Below are positions 38,765 through 47,583 of a DNA stretch of 64,000 nucleotides, one piece after another. This DNA comes from Elusimicrobiota bacterium (GTDB lineage: Bacteria > Elusimicrobiota > Elusimicrobia > Elusimicrobiales > Elusimicrobiaceae). Location: positions 62,001-126,000 of the forward strand of contig WRFH01000002.1 in assembly GCA_009778915.1 (NCBI GenBank), read 5' to 3'. A program made the position numbers and the translations under genes. Within the stretch, counting starts at the first letter, position 1, and every line of letters begins with the position of its first letter. Below the pieces are notes generated by a model that was not told the origin of the DNA, did no database searches, and saw only the letters and a list, made by a program, of their open reading frames with translations.

Positions 38765-41161
38765 ATGGAAGACATACTTAAAAGTTTTAATTCTATGACG
38801 GGCCGCCAGCTTTTTGAATTACAGGCTGACTGCGGCTGGAGCCTCAGCGAAGCCGAAATGCTGGCCGCGCAAAAATATTTTAAATCTATAAACCGCGCGC
38901 CGCTGTACGCGGAACTTGAAACAATAGCCCAAACTTGGTCCGAACACTGCAAACACAAAACTTTTAACGGGCCGGTTGAATTTGTTAAAGACGGCAAAAA
39001 AGAATTTATTAAAGACGGTCTTTTTAAGACGACAATTTATAAAGCCACTAAAAAATTAAACAAGAAATGGTGCCTGTCTGTTTTCAAAGATAACGCCGGC
39101 GTCATAGAATTCGGCAAAAATAAAAAATGGGCGCTGGCCTTCAAAGCGGAAACGCACAACCATCCGTGCGCCGTCGAGCCTTACGGCGGGGCGGAGACGG
39201 GAGTGGGCGGCGTGATACGCGACATTCTCGGCGTGGGGTTAGGCGCAAAGCCGGTTGTAAACACCGATATTTTTTGTTTCGCGGACCCTAAATATTCCAA
39301 AAAATTGCCGCAGGCCGCGCTGCACCCGGCGCGCATTTTTAAAGGCGTTGTCGACGGCGTGCGCGATTACGGCAACCGCATGGGAATACCGACGGCCTCC
39401 GGCGGCATTTGGTTTGACGACAGGTTCGCTTTAAACCCGCTTGTCTTCGTGGGCACCATCGGAATAATGCCGACGTGGGCGATAGAAAAACATGTAAAAC
39501 CCGGTGATTTGGTTATCGCTATCGGCGGGAGGACAGGGCGGGACGGGCTTCACGGCGCGACGTTTTCGTCTGCGAATATTGAGGACGCAAGCGAAGTTTC
39601 CGCCGTACAAATCGGACACGCCATTAACGAGAAAAAAGTTTTGGACGCGCTGTTAAAACTGCGCGACAAAAAATTGTACCGCGCGGTTACGGACTGCGGC
39701 GCGGGCGGTTTTTCGTCGGCAGTAGGTGAGCTGGGCAGCGAAACCGGCGTTCGCGTTGACCTCAGCAAAGCGATTTTAAAAGAGAGCAAAATTAAGCCGT
39801 GGGAAATTTGGGTAAGCGAGTCACAGGAGCGCATGATTTTGGCTGTTCCGCCCAAGAATTTAAAAGAAGTTGAAAAAATATTGAAATCCGAAAATTGCGA
39901 ATATTGCGTGCTGGGCGAATTCACAAACACGGAACGGCTGGAAGTTTTTTACGATAAAGAAAAGATTGTTGATTTAAAAAATGATTTTCTGCACGGCGGC
40001 GTGCCGCGCGTGGTTAAAAACGCCGTCTGGAATACGCCGAAATTTAAACCGTCTGCCGTCAAAGAACAAAAAAATTACGGCGCGCTGCTTAATAAATGTT
40101 TGTCAAATTTAAACACGTGTTCGCGAGAGAGCGTTATCAGGCAGTATGACCACGAAGTGCAGGGCGGTACCGTTGTAAAGCCGCTGCAGGGTATAACGCA
40201 CGACGGGCCCGGCGACGCGACGGTAATTTGGCCGGCAAGCGCGACGAATGATTTAAAAGATTACAATGGTTTCGCCGTAACGCACGGCCTTAACCCGGCG
40301 ATAGGAAAACTGGACCCATACCAGATGGCGCTGAACTGTATCGATGAAGTTTTCAGAAATTTAGTCTGCGTCGGCGCCGATATTAATAAGGTTGCGGTTT
40401 TAGATAATTTTTGCTGGGGCAGTCCGGAAAATCCGGCGCTGATGGGCGAACTTGTCCTCTGCGCCCGCGGATGTTATGACGGCGCGTTAACTTACGGAGC
40501 GCCGTTTATATCGGGCAAAGACAGTTTTTATAACCAAAGCAAAGGCGCGGACGGAAAAGACGTCGCCGTTCCGTCAACCATTTTGATTTCGGCCGTCGCG
40601 CCGGTTTACGACGTACGCAAAGCGGTGACTATGGATTTTAAAGAGGCGGGTTCCGGCGTATATCTCGTCGGTGCGACTAAAGATGATATGGGCGGTTCCG
40701 TCGCGGCGGAAGAGTTAGGTTTGGTCAATGTCGCGCCGCCGCAGGTTGACGGAGAAACCGCGCTCAAAGCGTATAAGAAAATTTATGAATCTATACAGCG
40801 CGGTCTTGTAAACGCGGCGCATGATATCAGCCAGGGCGGTTTGTCAGCCAGTTTGGCGGAAATGTCATTCTCCGGCGGCTACGGCGCGGAAATTGATTTG
40901 AAAAAAGTACCGGTTTCCGGCAAGTTAAAAGATTTCCAAATTTTATTTTCAGAATCAGCGTCCCGCATAATTTTGGAAGTGCCGTCTGAAAAAGAGGAAG
41001 TGTTCAAAAAATTAATGAAAGGGGTAAAAATAGCGCGCATAGGCCAAACTTCTTTCGTGCCGGCTTTAAAAATAAAAGGCTTAAGCGGCAAAGAAATTGT
41101 TAATGAAAAACTGTTAAAATTAAAATCCAGCTGGCAGCATGCCGGCGGCTGGCCCGCGTAA
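38765..41161 (+). CDS. purL: phosphoribosylformylglycinamidine synthase, PurL subunit (small type)
   Basis: ATP-dependent synthetase subunit converting FGAR to FGAM with ammonia from PurQ. At 798 residues it is somewhat longer than the usual small PurL of about 740. It has TWSEHCKHKTF with the catalytic His, KAETHNHPCAVEPYGGAETGVGG, VTDCGAGGFSSAVGELG and SGKDSFYNQ. It works with the tandem PurS and PurQ. A degenerate copy of part of its 3' end lies at 41767-41826, beyond an intervening gene. Confidence 0.96.
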   Translation: MEDILKSFNSMTGRQLFELQADCGWSLSEAEMLAAQKYFKSINRAPLYAELETIAQTWSEHCKHKTFNGPVEFVKDGKKEFIKDGLFKTTIYKATKKLNKKWCLSVFKDNAGVIEFGKNKKWALAFKAETHNHPCAVEPYGGAETGVGGVIRDILGVGLGAKPVVNTDIFCFADPKYSKKLPQAALHPARIFKGVVDGVRDYGNRMGIPTASGGIWFDDRFALNPLVFVGTIGIMPTWAIEKHVKPGDLVIAIGGRTGRDGLHGATFSSANIEDASEVSAVQIGHAINEKKVLDALLKLRDKKLYRAVTDCGAGGFSSAVGELGSETGVRVDLSKAILKESKIKPWEIWVSESQERMILAVPPKNLKEVEKILKSENCEYCVLGEFTNTERLEVFYDKEKIVDLKNDFLHGGVPRVVKNAVWNTPKFKPSAVKEQKNYGALLNKCLSNLNTCSRESVIRQYDHEVQGGTVVKPLQGITHDGPGDATVIWPASATNDLKDYNGFAVTHGLNPAIGKLDPYQMALNCIDEVFRNLVCVGADINKVAVLDNFCWGSPENPALMGELVLCARGCYDGALTYGAPFISGKDSFYNQSKGADGKDVAVPSTILISAVAPVYDVRKAVTMDFKEAGSGVYLVGATKDDMGGSVAAEELGLVNVAPPQVDGETALKAYKKIYESIQRGLVNAAHDISQGGLSASLAEMSFSGGYGAEIDLKKVPVSGKLKDFQILFSESASRIILEVPSEKEEVFKKLMKGVKIARIGQTSFVPALKIKGLSGKEIVNEKLLKLKSSWQHAGGWPA

Positions 41162-41196
41162 TAAAAATAATTTAATTTTTCGCGGAGGGAATATTA

Positions 41197-41763
41197 ATGA
41201 AAATACTCTTAACTTCTTTTTTAATTTTACTCTCGGTGATTGCGGTTTTGTTGTTGCTGAAATATTATGAGAAAGAGAAAATTGATTTATCGCCCGCTAA
41301 AGCAGACGCAAAAACGGTAAAAACAGTGAAGGGTGTAAGGGCGGTAAAAACGATTCCTCCAAACGTTTATAAAGTGAATACACCCGGATATCCGTGGATG
41401 GAAGACGTTTTATTCGGAGATAAAAAAATTGTTTTTATGACAGGCTTGATAGGCTGCCCTTACTCCGCGCAGAGGAGAGCTAATGTAGCCAGGGTTTTTC
41501 AAAACAATCCGCAGCTTAACGACGTTTACAGAACATCGGTAAAAATGGTAGGCGGTTCGGAAAGGTTTTCATGCCAGGCCCGCAATGAGCAGGAGATGCA
41601 GGTCTGCAGTTATACGGCGGACAGAATGAATTTTTTACTGGGAACATGCGGCAGCACTTATAATTTTTGCATAATAAACCCAGTGACAAGGCAATATGTT
41701 GTAAGCAAAAATACGGATGTTGCGGAGTCTGAGAGGTTATTGCTTAAATATGCAGACTGGTAA
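41197..41763 (+). CDS. membrane-anchored or secreted protein with CPYS motif, inserted between purL and purQ
   Basis: The protein has 188 residues with an N-terminal hydrophobic segment (ILLTSFLILLSVIAVLLLLKYY) and a basic linker. The domain reads DKKIVFMTGLIGCPYSAQRR, then two further Cys regions (FSCQARNEQEMQVCSY, GTCGSTYNFCIINP). CPYS after a beta strand and a later INP turn are reminiscent of a thioredoxin or glutaredoxin-like fold, but this is weak. GCGGAGGGA precedes the start. Just downstream is a relic of the purL 3' end, which suggests that the gene entered the operon by recombination. Confidence 0.7.
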   Translation: MKILLTSFLILLSVIAVLLLLKYYEKEKIDLSPAKADAKTVKTVKGVRAVKTIPPNVYKVNTPGYPWMEDVLFGDKKIVFMTGLIGCPYSAQRRANVARVFQNNPQLNDVYRTSVKMVGGSERFSCQARNEQEMQVCSYTADRMNFLLGTCGSTYNFCIINPVTRQYVVSKNTDVAESERLLLKYADW

Positions 41764-41766
41764 AGA

Positions 41767-41850
41767 TTTGGAAGTGCCGTCTGAAAAAGAGGGGGTGCTT
41801 AAAAATTGATGAAAGGGGTAAAAATTGTCCGTACTTAAAAATAGTTGGCA
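41767..41850 (+). pseudogene. relic of a second purL 3' end
   Basis: Bases 41767-41826 align with purL 40972-41031: the first 26 bases are identical (coding EVPSEKE), and the block overall differs by 5 substitutions and one deleted A, which creates a stop (EVPSEKEGVLKN then TGA). The shared end is ATGAAAGGGGTAAAAAT. A weaker match (TTAAAA to AGTTGGCA) suggests that the last codons of purL are also present after an internal deletion of about 90 bp. It lies between the accessory genes at 41197 and 41878. Confidence 0.8.
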
Positions 41851-41877
41851 AAAGGGGTTGTAAAAAGGGGGAAGTAT

Positions 41878-42609
41878 ATGAAAAAAATAATCTTGGCGGT
41901 GTTGGCAGCGCTGCTTGTGCAAAACGTTTCCGCGCAGGTGCAAAGCTGCAAAGAAGCCGCGGTAAATCCGGCGGCGGCGAAGACCGCTTATAAAGCGGAT
42001 TTTAATAATGACGGAACAGACGAAACGCTTTTTATCTGCACGGAAAACAACAGGCTTTATTTAAGATTTTCCGTCGACGGCAAAAGAGTTCAGTTTTCAA
42101 AAGAGCTGGAAATAGCGGACGCTGATTTTTTCAAAACGCAGGATTACCTGCTTTCCATGCCGATGGACAGGCATTCCGTAGGCGCGGACTTCAGAATTTT
42201 TGAAGTAAGAAAAGCCAGGAACGGCGGCAACGGGGAGATGACGCCAATAGCTTTCCCGTTAATGAGAAACGCGCAGCTGAGCGGCATTCTGTACGGTTCT
42301 TACGTCAGAACGGTTATCCAGGATTTGGCGCGTGATACAAATACGCCGAATAAAATAACGTTCAAAAATTTTGAAACGGAAATAAGCGTAAGGCCGGAGT
42401 TTGAAACCAATCCTTTGCTTGATAATTTTACGCTTGTAAGCATGTATGAAAATACGATAGAAAGAAGCCCGTCAGACATAACGCTTTTTGACCCGCAGAC
42501 AAACAAAACGCTGCGTCTTGTAAACGCTTTCGGCGACGAGTCAAAAAAATTACAAAGCATATTCGTTTGGCAGGCCAAAGGCTTAAAACAAATGTATTCC
42601 AGACACTAG
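41878..42609 (+). CDS. secreted protein of unknown function, inserted before purQ
   Basis: The protein has 243 residues with a signal peptide (MKKIILAVLAALLVQNVSA). It contains AYKADFNNDGTDETLFICTE, an FG-GAP/EF-hand-like Asp-rich loop of the D-N-DG-D-E type. The rest is mixed alpha/beta with no recognised family. GGGGGAAG 5 nt before the ATG supports this start over an earlier in-frame ATG at 41845. It lies 6 nt before purQ, so it is transcribed with the operon. Confidence 0.72.
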   Translation: MKKIILAVLAALLVQNVSAQVQSCKEAAVNPAAAKTAYKADFNNDGTDETLFICTENNRLYLRFSVDGKRVQFSKELEIADADFFKTQDYLLSMPMDRHSVGADFRIFEVRKARNGGNGEMTPIAFPLMRNAQLSGILYGSYVRTVIQDLARDTNTPNKITFKNFETEISVRPEFETNPLLDNFTLVSMYENTIERSPSDITLFDPQTNKTLRLVNAFGDESKKLQSIFVWQAKGLKQMYSRH

Positions 42610-42615
42610 GTTAAT

Positions 42616-43362
42616 ATGAAGAAAAACATTAAAGCTTTAGTCGTGCGCACCGCCGGGATTAACTGCGATATTGAAACCGTTCACGCGCTGACGGCCGTCG
42701 GCGCGGCGGCGGATTTGGCGCATACTAATGAAATTACGTTGGGCAAATGTAAAATTTTGGATTACGACATTTTGGTTTTCCCCGGCGGGTTTTCTTACGG
42801 GGATGATATCGCGGGCGGCAAAATATGGTCCGTGCACATGGCTAAAGTTTTTGAAGATATCAAAAAATTTATAAACTCCGGCAGACCGGTGATGGGTATT
42901 TGCAACGGGTTTCAGGTTTTGACAAAACTCGGTTTCCTGCCGGAACGTAAGGATTACAAACAAACCGCCAGCCTGACTTTTAACGACAGCGGCGTGTTTA
43001 TCGATAAATGGGTAAAACTGAAAGTCAACAAAAACAGCCCGTGCATTTTTACAAAAAATATCGGCGAGATTATTGAACTGCCCATCGCGCACGGCGAAGG
43101 TAAAATTATTATTGAAGATAAACAGATTCTGGAAAATATAGTAAAGCAAAACGCAATCGCGTTGACTTATGTCGATAATCCGAACGGCAGCGTGCTGGAC
43201 ATCGCCGGCTTATGCAACGCAAAAGGTAATTGTTTTGGTCTGATGCCGCACCCGGAGCGTTATGCGTTTGAGCAGCAGCACCCGTCGTGGACAAGAAAAG
43301 AAATGGAAAATGTAAAAGCCGCAGGACTTCAGATTTTTAAAAACGCTGTTGATTATTTATAG
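42616..43362 (+). CDS. purQ: phosphoribosylformylglycinamidine synthase, PurQ glutaminase subunit
   Basis: Class I glutamine amidotransferase of 248 residues that feeds ammonia to PurL. The nucleophile is in VMGICNGFQVLTKLGFLP (GICNGFQ). The oxyanion region is FPGGFSYGDDIAGG, and the His-Glu pair is in LMPHPERYAFEQQHP. All catalytic residues are present, unlike in the neighbouring PurF. It lies 9 nt before purF, with AGGAG between them. Confidence 0.95.
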   Translation: MKKNIKALVVRTAGINCDIETVHALTAVGAAADLAHTNEITLGKCKILDYDILVFPGGFSYGDDIAGGKIWSVHMAKVFEDIKKFINSGRPVMGICNGFQVLTKLGFLPERKDYKQTASLTFNDSGVFIDKWVKLKVNKNSPCIFTKNIGEIIELPIAHGEGKIIIEDKQILENIVKQNAIALTYVDNPNGSVLDIAGLCNAKGNCFGLMPHPERYAFEQQHPSWTRKEMENVKAAGLQIFKNAVDYL

Positions 43363-43371
43363 GAGAAAACT

Positions 43372-44754
43372 ATGGGCGGAGTTATCGGTATAGAAGGACG
43401 CAAAAACGCGGCGCGCTTGGCGCACGTCGGCTTATTGACATTGCAGCACCGCGGGCAGGAATCATGCGGCATAGCGGTTGAAGAAAAAGGTAAAGACGCT
43501 TTTAATTATTTTGCCGCGAACGGTCTTGTTCTTGGCAAGTTTACCGAGGACGTTTTGGAAAAATTAAAAGGTGAAAACGCCGTCGGCCACGCGCGGTACC
43601 CGACGTCCGGCTCAAAAAGCGGCATACTTGACGCACAGCCTTTTTTGTTCAAAAGCGCGCATGGAAATATCGCCATCGCGCTGAGCGGAAATATTATTAA
43701 CACGGCGGAACTGCGCGTTAAACTGGCAAAAGAAGGCGCTATTTTCCAGCACTCTTCTGAGACGGAGCTTATCGTCCATCTTATAGCGCGGGAAAAACTG
43801 CCTCTCGAGCACGCGCTTAAAATAGCGCTGTCCAAAATTGAAGGCGGCTACGCGGCCGTCATGCTTTTTAAAGATAAACTTATAGGCTTCCGGGACAGGC
43901 ACGGCCTGCGTCCGTTGGTGCTGGGCAAAATCGGCAAGAGTTTTATTTTGGCCTCAGAAAGCCCGGCGGTGGAAGTTTTAGGCGGCAAATATATAAGAGA
44001 CGTGAAACCCGGCGAACTTATAGTTATCGAAAAAGGTAAATTGAAAAGCAGTTTCTTTGCAAAGCCCGCAAAGCAGCAAAACTGTATTTTTGAGACGGTT
44101 TACATTTCTCGTCCCGATACGCATATCAGAGGAATGTCCGTAGCCAAGGCGCGCATGGCGATGGGCGCGAAACTGGCGGAGCAAGTCAAAGCTCAGGGAA
44201 TCACGGCGGATATCGTTATGCCTGTGCCGGATTCCGGTTTTTTTGCCGCGCTCGGGTTTGCTAAAGCCTCGGGCATACCGTTTGAAATGGGTTTTGTCAG
44301 AAACCATTACATGGGCCGCTCTTTTTTAAGGTCCACCCAGCCTATGCGCGAGATTGTGGCTAAGTTAAAACTCTTTCCCATCAACGATATAATTAAAGGA
44401 AAAGATATTATGCTGGTGGACGACTCGATAGTGCGCGGCACGCAGTCAAAAAAGATTATTAACACGTTGCGTGAATACGGCGCGCGCAAAATCCATATGG
44501 CCGTAACGTCGCCTGAGATTATTTCGCCGTGTTTTTACGGCGTAAACACGCCCAGCAAAAAAGAGCTTATAGCCAGCACGCACACGCACGACGAGATTGT
44601 CAAAGAAATAGGCGTTGACAGCGTGACTTTCATCACCATCAAAAACGCGGCGGAGGCCTGCGGCGGCAACGAGGGTGCAACGGGCTTTTGCAGCGCATGT
44701 TTTACCGGCAAATACCCTACCAAAATATCCAAATCCACCTGGGAGGCGAGATGA
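43372..44754 (+). CDS. purF: amidophosphoribosyltransferase with a degenerate glutaminase site
   Basis: Transfers an amino group to PRPP, the first step of purine synthesis. The 460-residue protein aligns with the 4Fe-4S (B. subtilis) type. The PRPP loop MLVDDSIVRGTQSKK is intact, as are the four cluster Cys (NCIFETVY, PCFYGVNT, FCSACFTG). The glutaminase domain is altered: it starts MGGVIGIEG where the family has a mature N-terminal Cys (CGVFGI), so the nucleophile is Gly2 (codon GGC at 43375). The oxyanion HNGN becomes LSGN (Ser105), and SSDTE becomes SSETE (Glu130). AGGAG 6 nt upstream fixes the start. It probably uses free ammonia. Confidence 0.93.
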   Translation: MGGVIGIEGRKNAARLAHVGLLTLQHRGQESCGIAVEEKGKDAFNYFAANGLVLGKFTEDVLEKLKGENAVGHARYPTSGSKSGILDAQPFLFKSAHGNIAIALSGNIINTAELRVKLAKEGAIFQHSSETELIVHLIAREKLPLEHALKIALSKIEGGYAAVMLFKDKLIGFRDRHGLRPLVLGKIGKSFILASESPAVEVLGGKYIRDVKPGELIVIEKGKLKSSFFAKPAKQQNCIFETVYISRPDTHIRGMSVAKARMAMGAKLAEQVKAQGITADIVMPVPDSGFFAALGFAKASGIPFEMGFVRNHYMGRSFLRSTQPMREIVAKLKLFPINDIIKGKDIMLVDDSIVRGTQSKKIINTLREYGARKIHMAVTSPEIISPCFYGVNTPSKKELIASTHTHDEIVKEIGVDSVTFITIKNAAEACGGNEGATGFCSACFTGKYPTKISKSTWEAR

Positions 44755-45998
44755 AAATCTTAATAGTAGGCGCAGGCGGGCGCGAACACGCGCTGGCGTG
44801 GAAAATAGCGCAGAGCCCGCGCGCGGATGCCATTTATTCTTCCGTCCGCGCGGCGTGCGGCGGGAAAGTTATTTTTGCGGGAAACGATTTAAGCAAAAAA
44901 GAAAACGTGCTGAAATTTTGTAAGGATAAAGGAATTGATTTCGTCGTCGTCGGGCCGGAGGCTCCGCTGGCGGACGGCATGGCCGATTTGCTGCGTGAAA
45001 ACGGCGTGCCTGTTTTCGGTCCGGGCCGCGCGGGCGCGAGGCTTGAAAATTCCAAAGCTTTTTCAAAAAATTTTCTGGTAAATTATAATATTCCCACGTC
45101 TAAGGCTGAAACGTATACAGATTTCGCTTCGGCCAAAAAAGCTATCACGGAACACGCTCTTCCCGTCGTGGTAAAGGCGGACGGGTTGGCGGCGGGCAAG
45201 GGAGTGCGGATATGTCTTACGCGGGAAGACGCGCTGACCGCCGTCGTGGATTTCATGGAAAAAAAGATTTTCGGCAACGCGGGAGACTGCGTAGTGGTTG
45301 AAGAATATTTGCCGGGCGTGGAAGCCAGCGTTATGGCTTTTGTGGACGGTGAACATTATCTTCTTCTTCCAGTCAGCAGGGACCATAAACGGCTTTATGA
45401 TAAAAACCAGGGGCCGAACACCGGCGGCATGGGCGTTTACTGCCCTGTGCCCGACGTGGGCGAAAAAGAACTTGAGTTTATCAAACGCGAAGTTTTTGAT
45501 AAAGTTATCGCCGGCCTCAAGAAAGAAAAGATTGATTTTTGCGGCATAATTTACGCCGGGCTGATGATGACAAAAAACGGCCCGAAAGTGTTGGAATTTA
45601 ACTGCCGCTTCGGGGACCCGGAGGCGCAGGCCGTTCTACCTCTTGTCAAAACTGATTTGCTGGAACTTCTGCTCGCGTGCGAACAAAAAAAACTTGCCGG
45701 TATGAAGTTAGACGTTGAGGATGGCGCCTGTGTCTGCGTGGTTTTGGCTAGCGAAGGTTATCCGGATAAACCGCTTACCGGCCGTGAGATAACCGGGCTT
45801 GCTCAGGTCAACACCGCCGTTTTCCACGCCGGAACGGAAGTTAAAGACGGTAAAGTTTTAACTAAAGGCGGCCGCGTTTTAGGCGTGACGGCCGTCGGCG
45901 AAAATCTGCGCGCCGCGCGCCGTAAAGCTTACGCAGAAATTGAAAAAATCCATTTTGACGGAATGCAGTTTAGAAAAGATATCGGAGAACTCCAATGA
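44751..45998 (+). CDS. purD: phosphoribosylamine-glycine ligase (GAR synthetase)
   Basis: ATP-grasp ligase of 415 residues that joins phosphoribosylamine and glycine. It starts [20 protein letters not shown] at 44751, overlapping the purF stop by ATGA, with GGAGG upstream; the frame is open further upstream inside purF. Motifs are [37 protein letters not shown]-like text and [13 protein letters not shown]. It overlaps purE by 4 nt. Confidence 0.95.
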   Translation: MKILIVGAGGREHALAWKIAQSPRADAIYSSVRAACGGKVIFAGNDLSKKENVLKFCKDKGIDFVVVGPEAPLADGMADLLRENGVPVFGPGRAGARLENSKAFSKNFLVNYNIPTSKAETYTDFASAKKAITEHALPVVVKADGLAAGKGVRICLTREDALTAVVDFMEKKIFGNAGDCVVVEEYLPGVEASVMAFVDGEHYLLLPVSRDHKRLYDKNQGPNTGGMGVYCPVPDVGEKELEFIKREVFDKVIAGLKKEKIDFCGIIYAGLMMTKNGPKVLEFNCRFGDPEAQAVLPLVKTDLLELLLACEQKKLAGMKLDVEDGACVCVVLASEGYPDKPLTGREITGLAQVNTAVFHAGTEVKDGKVLTKGGRVLGVTAVGENLRAARRKAYAEIEKIHFDGMQFRKDIGELQ

Positions 45999-46471
45999 AA
46001 ACACCCGACGTTATTATTATGATGGGCAGCGACAGCGATTTGCCCGTCATGCAAAAAGCCGAAGAAGTTTTGAAAGATTTTAACGTAACGTGCGAAATTA
46101 AAATTTGTTCCGCGCACAGAAGCCCGAATTTTCTTCACCAGATTATGACGGATTATAAAGACACGAAAGTTTTTATAGCCGGCGCAGGCATGGCCGCGCA
46201 TCTGGCGGGTGTTGTGGCCAGCCTGACGGTAAAACCGGTAATAGGCGTGCCGCTGTCCGGCGGTTTCTGCAAAGGTTTGGACGCCATGCTTTCGACTTTA
46301 CAAATGCCCTCCGGCCTTCCCGTCGCGACGGTGGCGGTGGACGGCAGCAAAAACGCCGCGTATTTAGCGGTGCAGATTTTAGCGTTAAACGACAAAGCGT
46401 TAACGCAAAAACTTTCCGCCTATAGAAGCGCGCAGGAAGCGCAGATTATTGCAAAAAATAAAAAGAAATAA
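45995..46471 (+). CDS. purE: 5-(carboxyamino)imidazole ribonucleotide mutase
   Basis: Shifts the carboxylate of N5-CAIR to give CAIR. The 158-residue protein has MGSDSDLPVMQKAEEVL, ICSAHRSPNFLHQI, GAGMAAHLAGVVASLT and LSTLQMPSGLPVATVAVDGS. These fit the class I PurE pattern, which needs PurK, but no purK is in the window. The class is inferred by eye. Confidence 0.93.
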   Translation: MKTPDVIIMMGSDSDLPVMQKAEEVLKDFNVTCEIKICSAHRSPNFLHQIMTDYKDTKVFIAGAGMAAHLAGVVASLTVKPVIGVPLSGGFCKGLDAMLSTLQMPSGLPVATVAVDGSKNAAYLAVQILALNDKALTQKLSAYRSAQEAQIIAKNKKK

Positions 46472-46472
46472 C

Positions 46473-47576
46473 ATGAAAAAAATAGTCCTGTCCTTAACCA
46501 TCTCTTTCTTTGCGTTCTGCGCCGCGTTTGCCCAAACTGAAACAAATTGGGCGCAGACCGCGGTTACGGATTTGGATTATATGTACCAGATGTACCGTGA
46601 TAACCATGGCGGCGCAGCTGATCCGGATAATCCCGGTTTTAAGAAAAAATTAGATAAAGAATATAAACACGCCCGCGGGCTGGCATTAAAAGCTAAAACG
46701 GAATATGACTACCAGAAGGCTCTGGTAAGTCTTCTAGCGCCGTTTAAAGACGTACATATGAGAGTAGATTTTAATAATAAAATTTACCCCTATACTTTTA
46801 AGCGGGTAGTTGACGAAACCCTGCGCCATCCGACGTCTGTGGAAAGTTTCGGCGGTAATAACGCCTGGATTTACATGAATACTTTTGAAAGTTCCGATCG
46901 AACGTGCAGAGATATTTTTGAAGCATATAGCAAACTAGCTCCAGAACTGGAGAAACTTAAAAATAAGGACATTATTGTTTTAGACCTCCGTTACAACGTC
47001 GGCGGATGCTTTGGGATAGGGGACATTATTTTAAGCGCACTGTACGGGGAGAAATATGTTGATGCCGCCAAGAACAATTCATACCACAGCGCAATCCACT
47101 ATTTACGCGCTACTCCGTGGGTAGCGCAGTCTATGGCTGATACAGGCGACAGCGTTGAGAACGTTAATACAATGAAACAGGCGATTAAAGACGGTCAGCC
47201 TTACATGGAAGGATGGAAGGGTTCCGGCGTTCTTACTTCTTTGCCAGCGACGGATTTAAAAGCCAGAGTTTATGTTTTGACCGACCAATACTGCGTAAGT
47301 GCGTGTTTGAATTTTATGGATACCGTCAAAGAAACTAACGCCGTGCAAATAGGCCGTGAAACAAACAAAGATACAAGGTATGTCCGGGGAAACAGGGCTG
47401 CTTTGCCTTCGGGCCTAGGGCGGATAATTATTGCTTACGAGCGGATATCCGGACGTTATCGTAAAGATAACGAAGCTTATAAACCCGATTATAAATTTAA
47501 AGACGACATGAATGACACTGTCGCTCTGCAAAATTGGATTTTGGAACTGGACAAAAAAATTAATAAAAATAAATAG
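46473..47576 (+). CDS. secreted S41-family peptidase-like protein, inserted between purE and purM
   Basis: The protein has 367 residues from ATG 46473 (the in-frame ATG at 46449 lies inside purE), with a signal peptide (MKKIVLSLTISFFAFCAAFA). The C-terminal half has the S41 core: IVLDLRYNVGGCFGIGDIIL, VLTDQYCVSACLNFMDTV with the presumed nucleophile Ser276, and VQIGRETNKDTRYV where the general-base Lys would lie. No PDZ domain is evident. It is probably a periplasmic or exported protease. It is the fourth secreted gene in the purine operon. Confidence 0.82.
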   Translation: MKKIVLSLTISFFAFCAAFAQTETNWAQTAVTDLDYMYQMYRDNHGGAADPDNPGFKKKLDKEYKHARGLALKAKTEYDYQKALVSLLAPFKDVHMRVDFNNKIYPYTFKRVVDETLRHPTSVESFGGNNAWIYMNTFESSDRTCRDIFEAYSKLAPELEKLKNKDIIVLDLRYNVGGCFGIGDIILSALYGEKYVDAAKNNSYHSAIHYLRATPWVAQSMADTGDSVENVNTMKQAIKDGQPYMEGWKGSGVLTSLPATDLKARVYVLTDQYCVSACLNFMDTVKETNAVQIGRETNKDTRYVRGNRAALPSGLGRIIIAYERISGRYRKDNEAYKPDYKFKDDMNDTVALQNWILELDKKINKNK

Positions 47577-47583
47577 AGGATAT

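Noticed and set aside
43372-43380. Chance that PurF starts earlier with a propeptide and a catalytic Cys
   Set aside because: The preceding bases contain the purQ stop and an AGGAG site at ideal spacing, and no in-frame Cys lies just before GVIGIEG.
46440-47580. A-rich similarity between the 3' ends of purE and the S41-like gene as a third relic of the purL/purH kind
   Set aside because: The match is only Lys/Asn-rich AAA/AAT sequence of about 20 bases; it is explained by composition.
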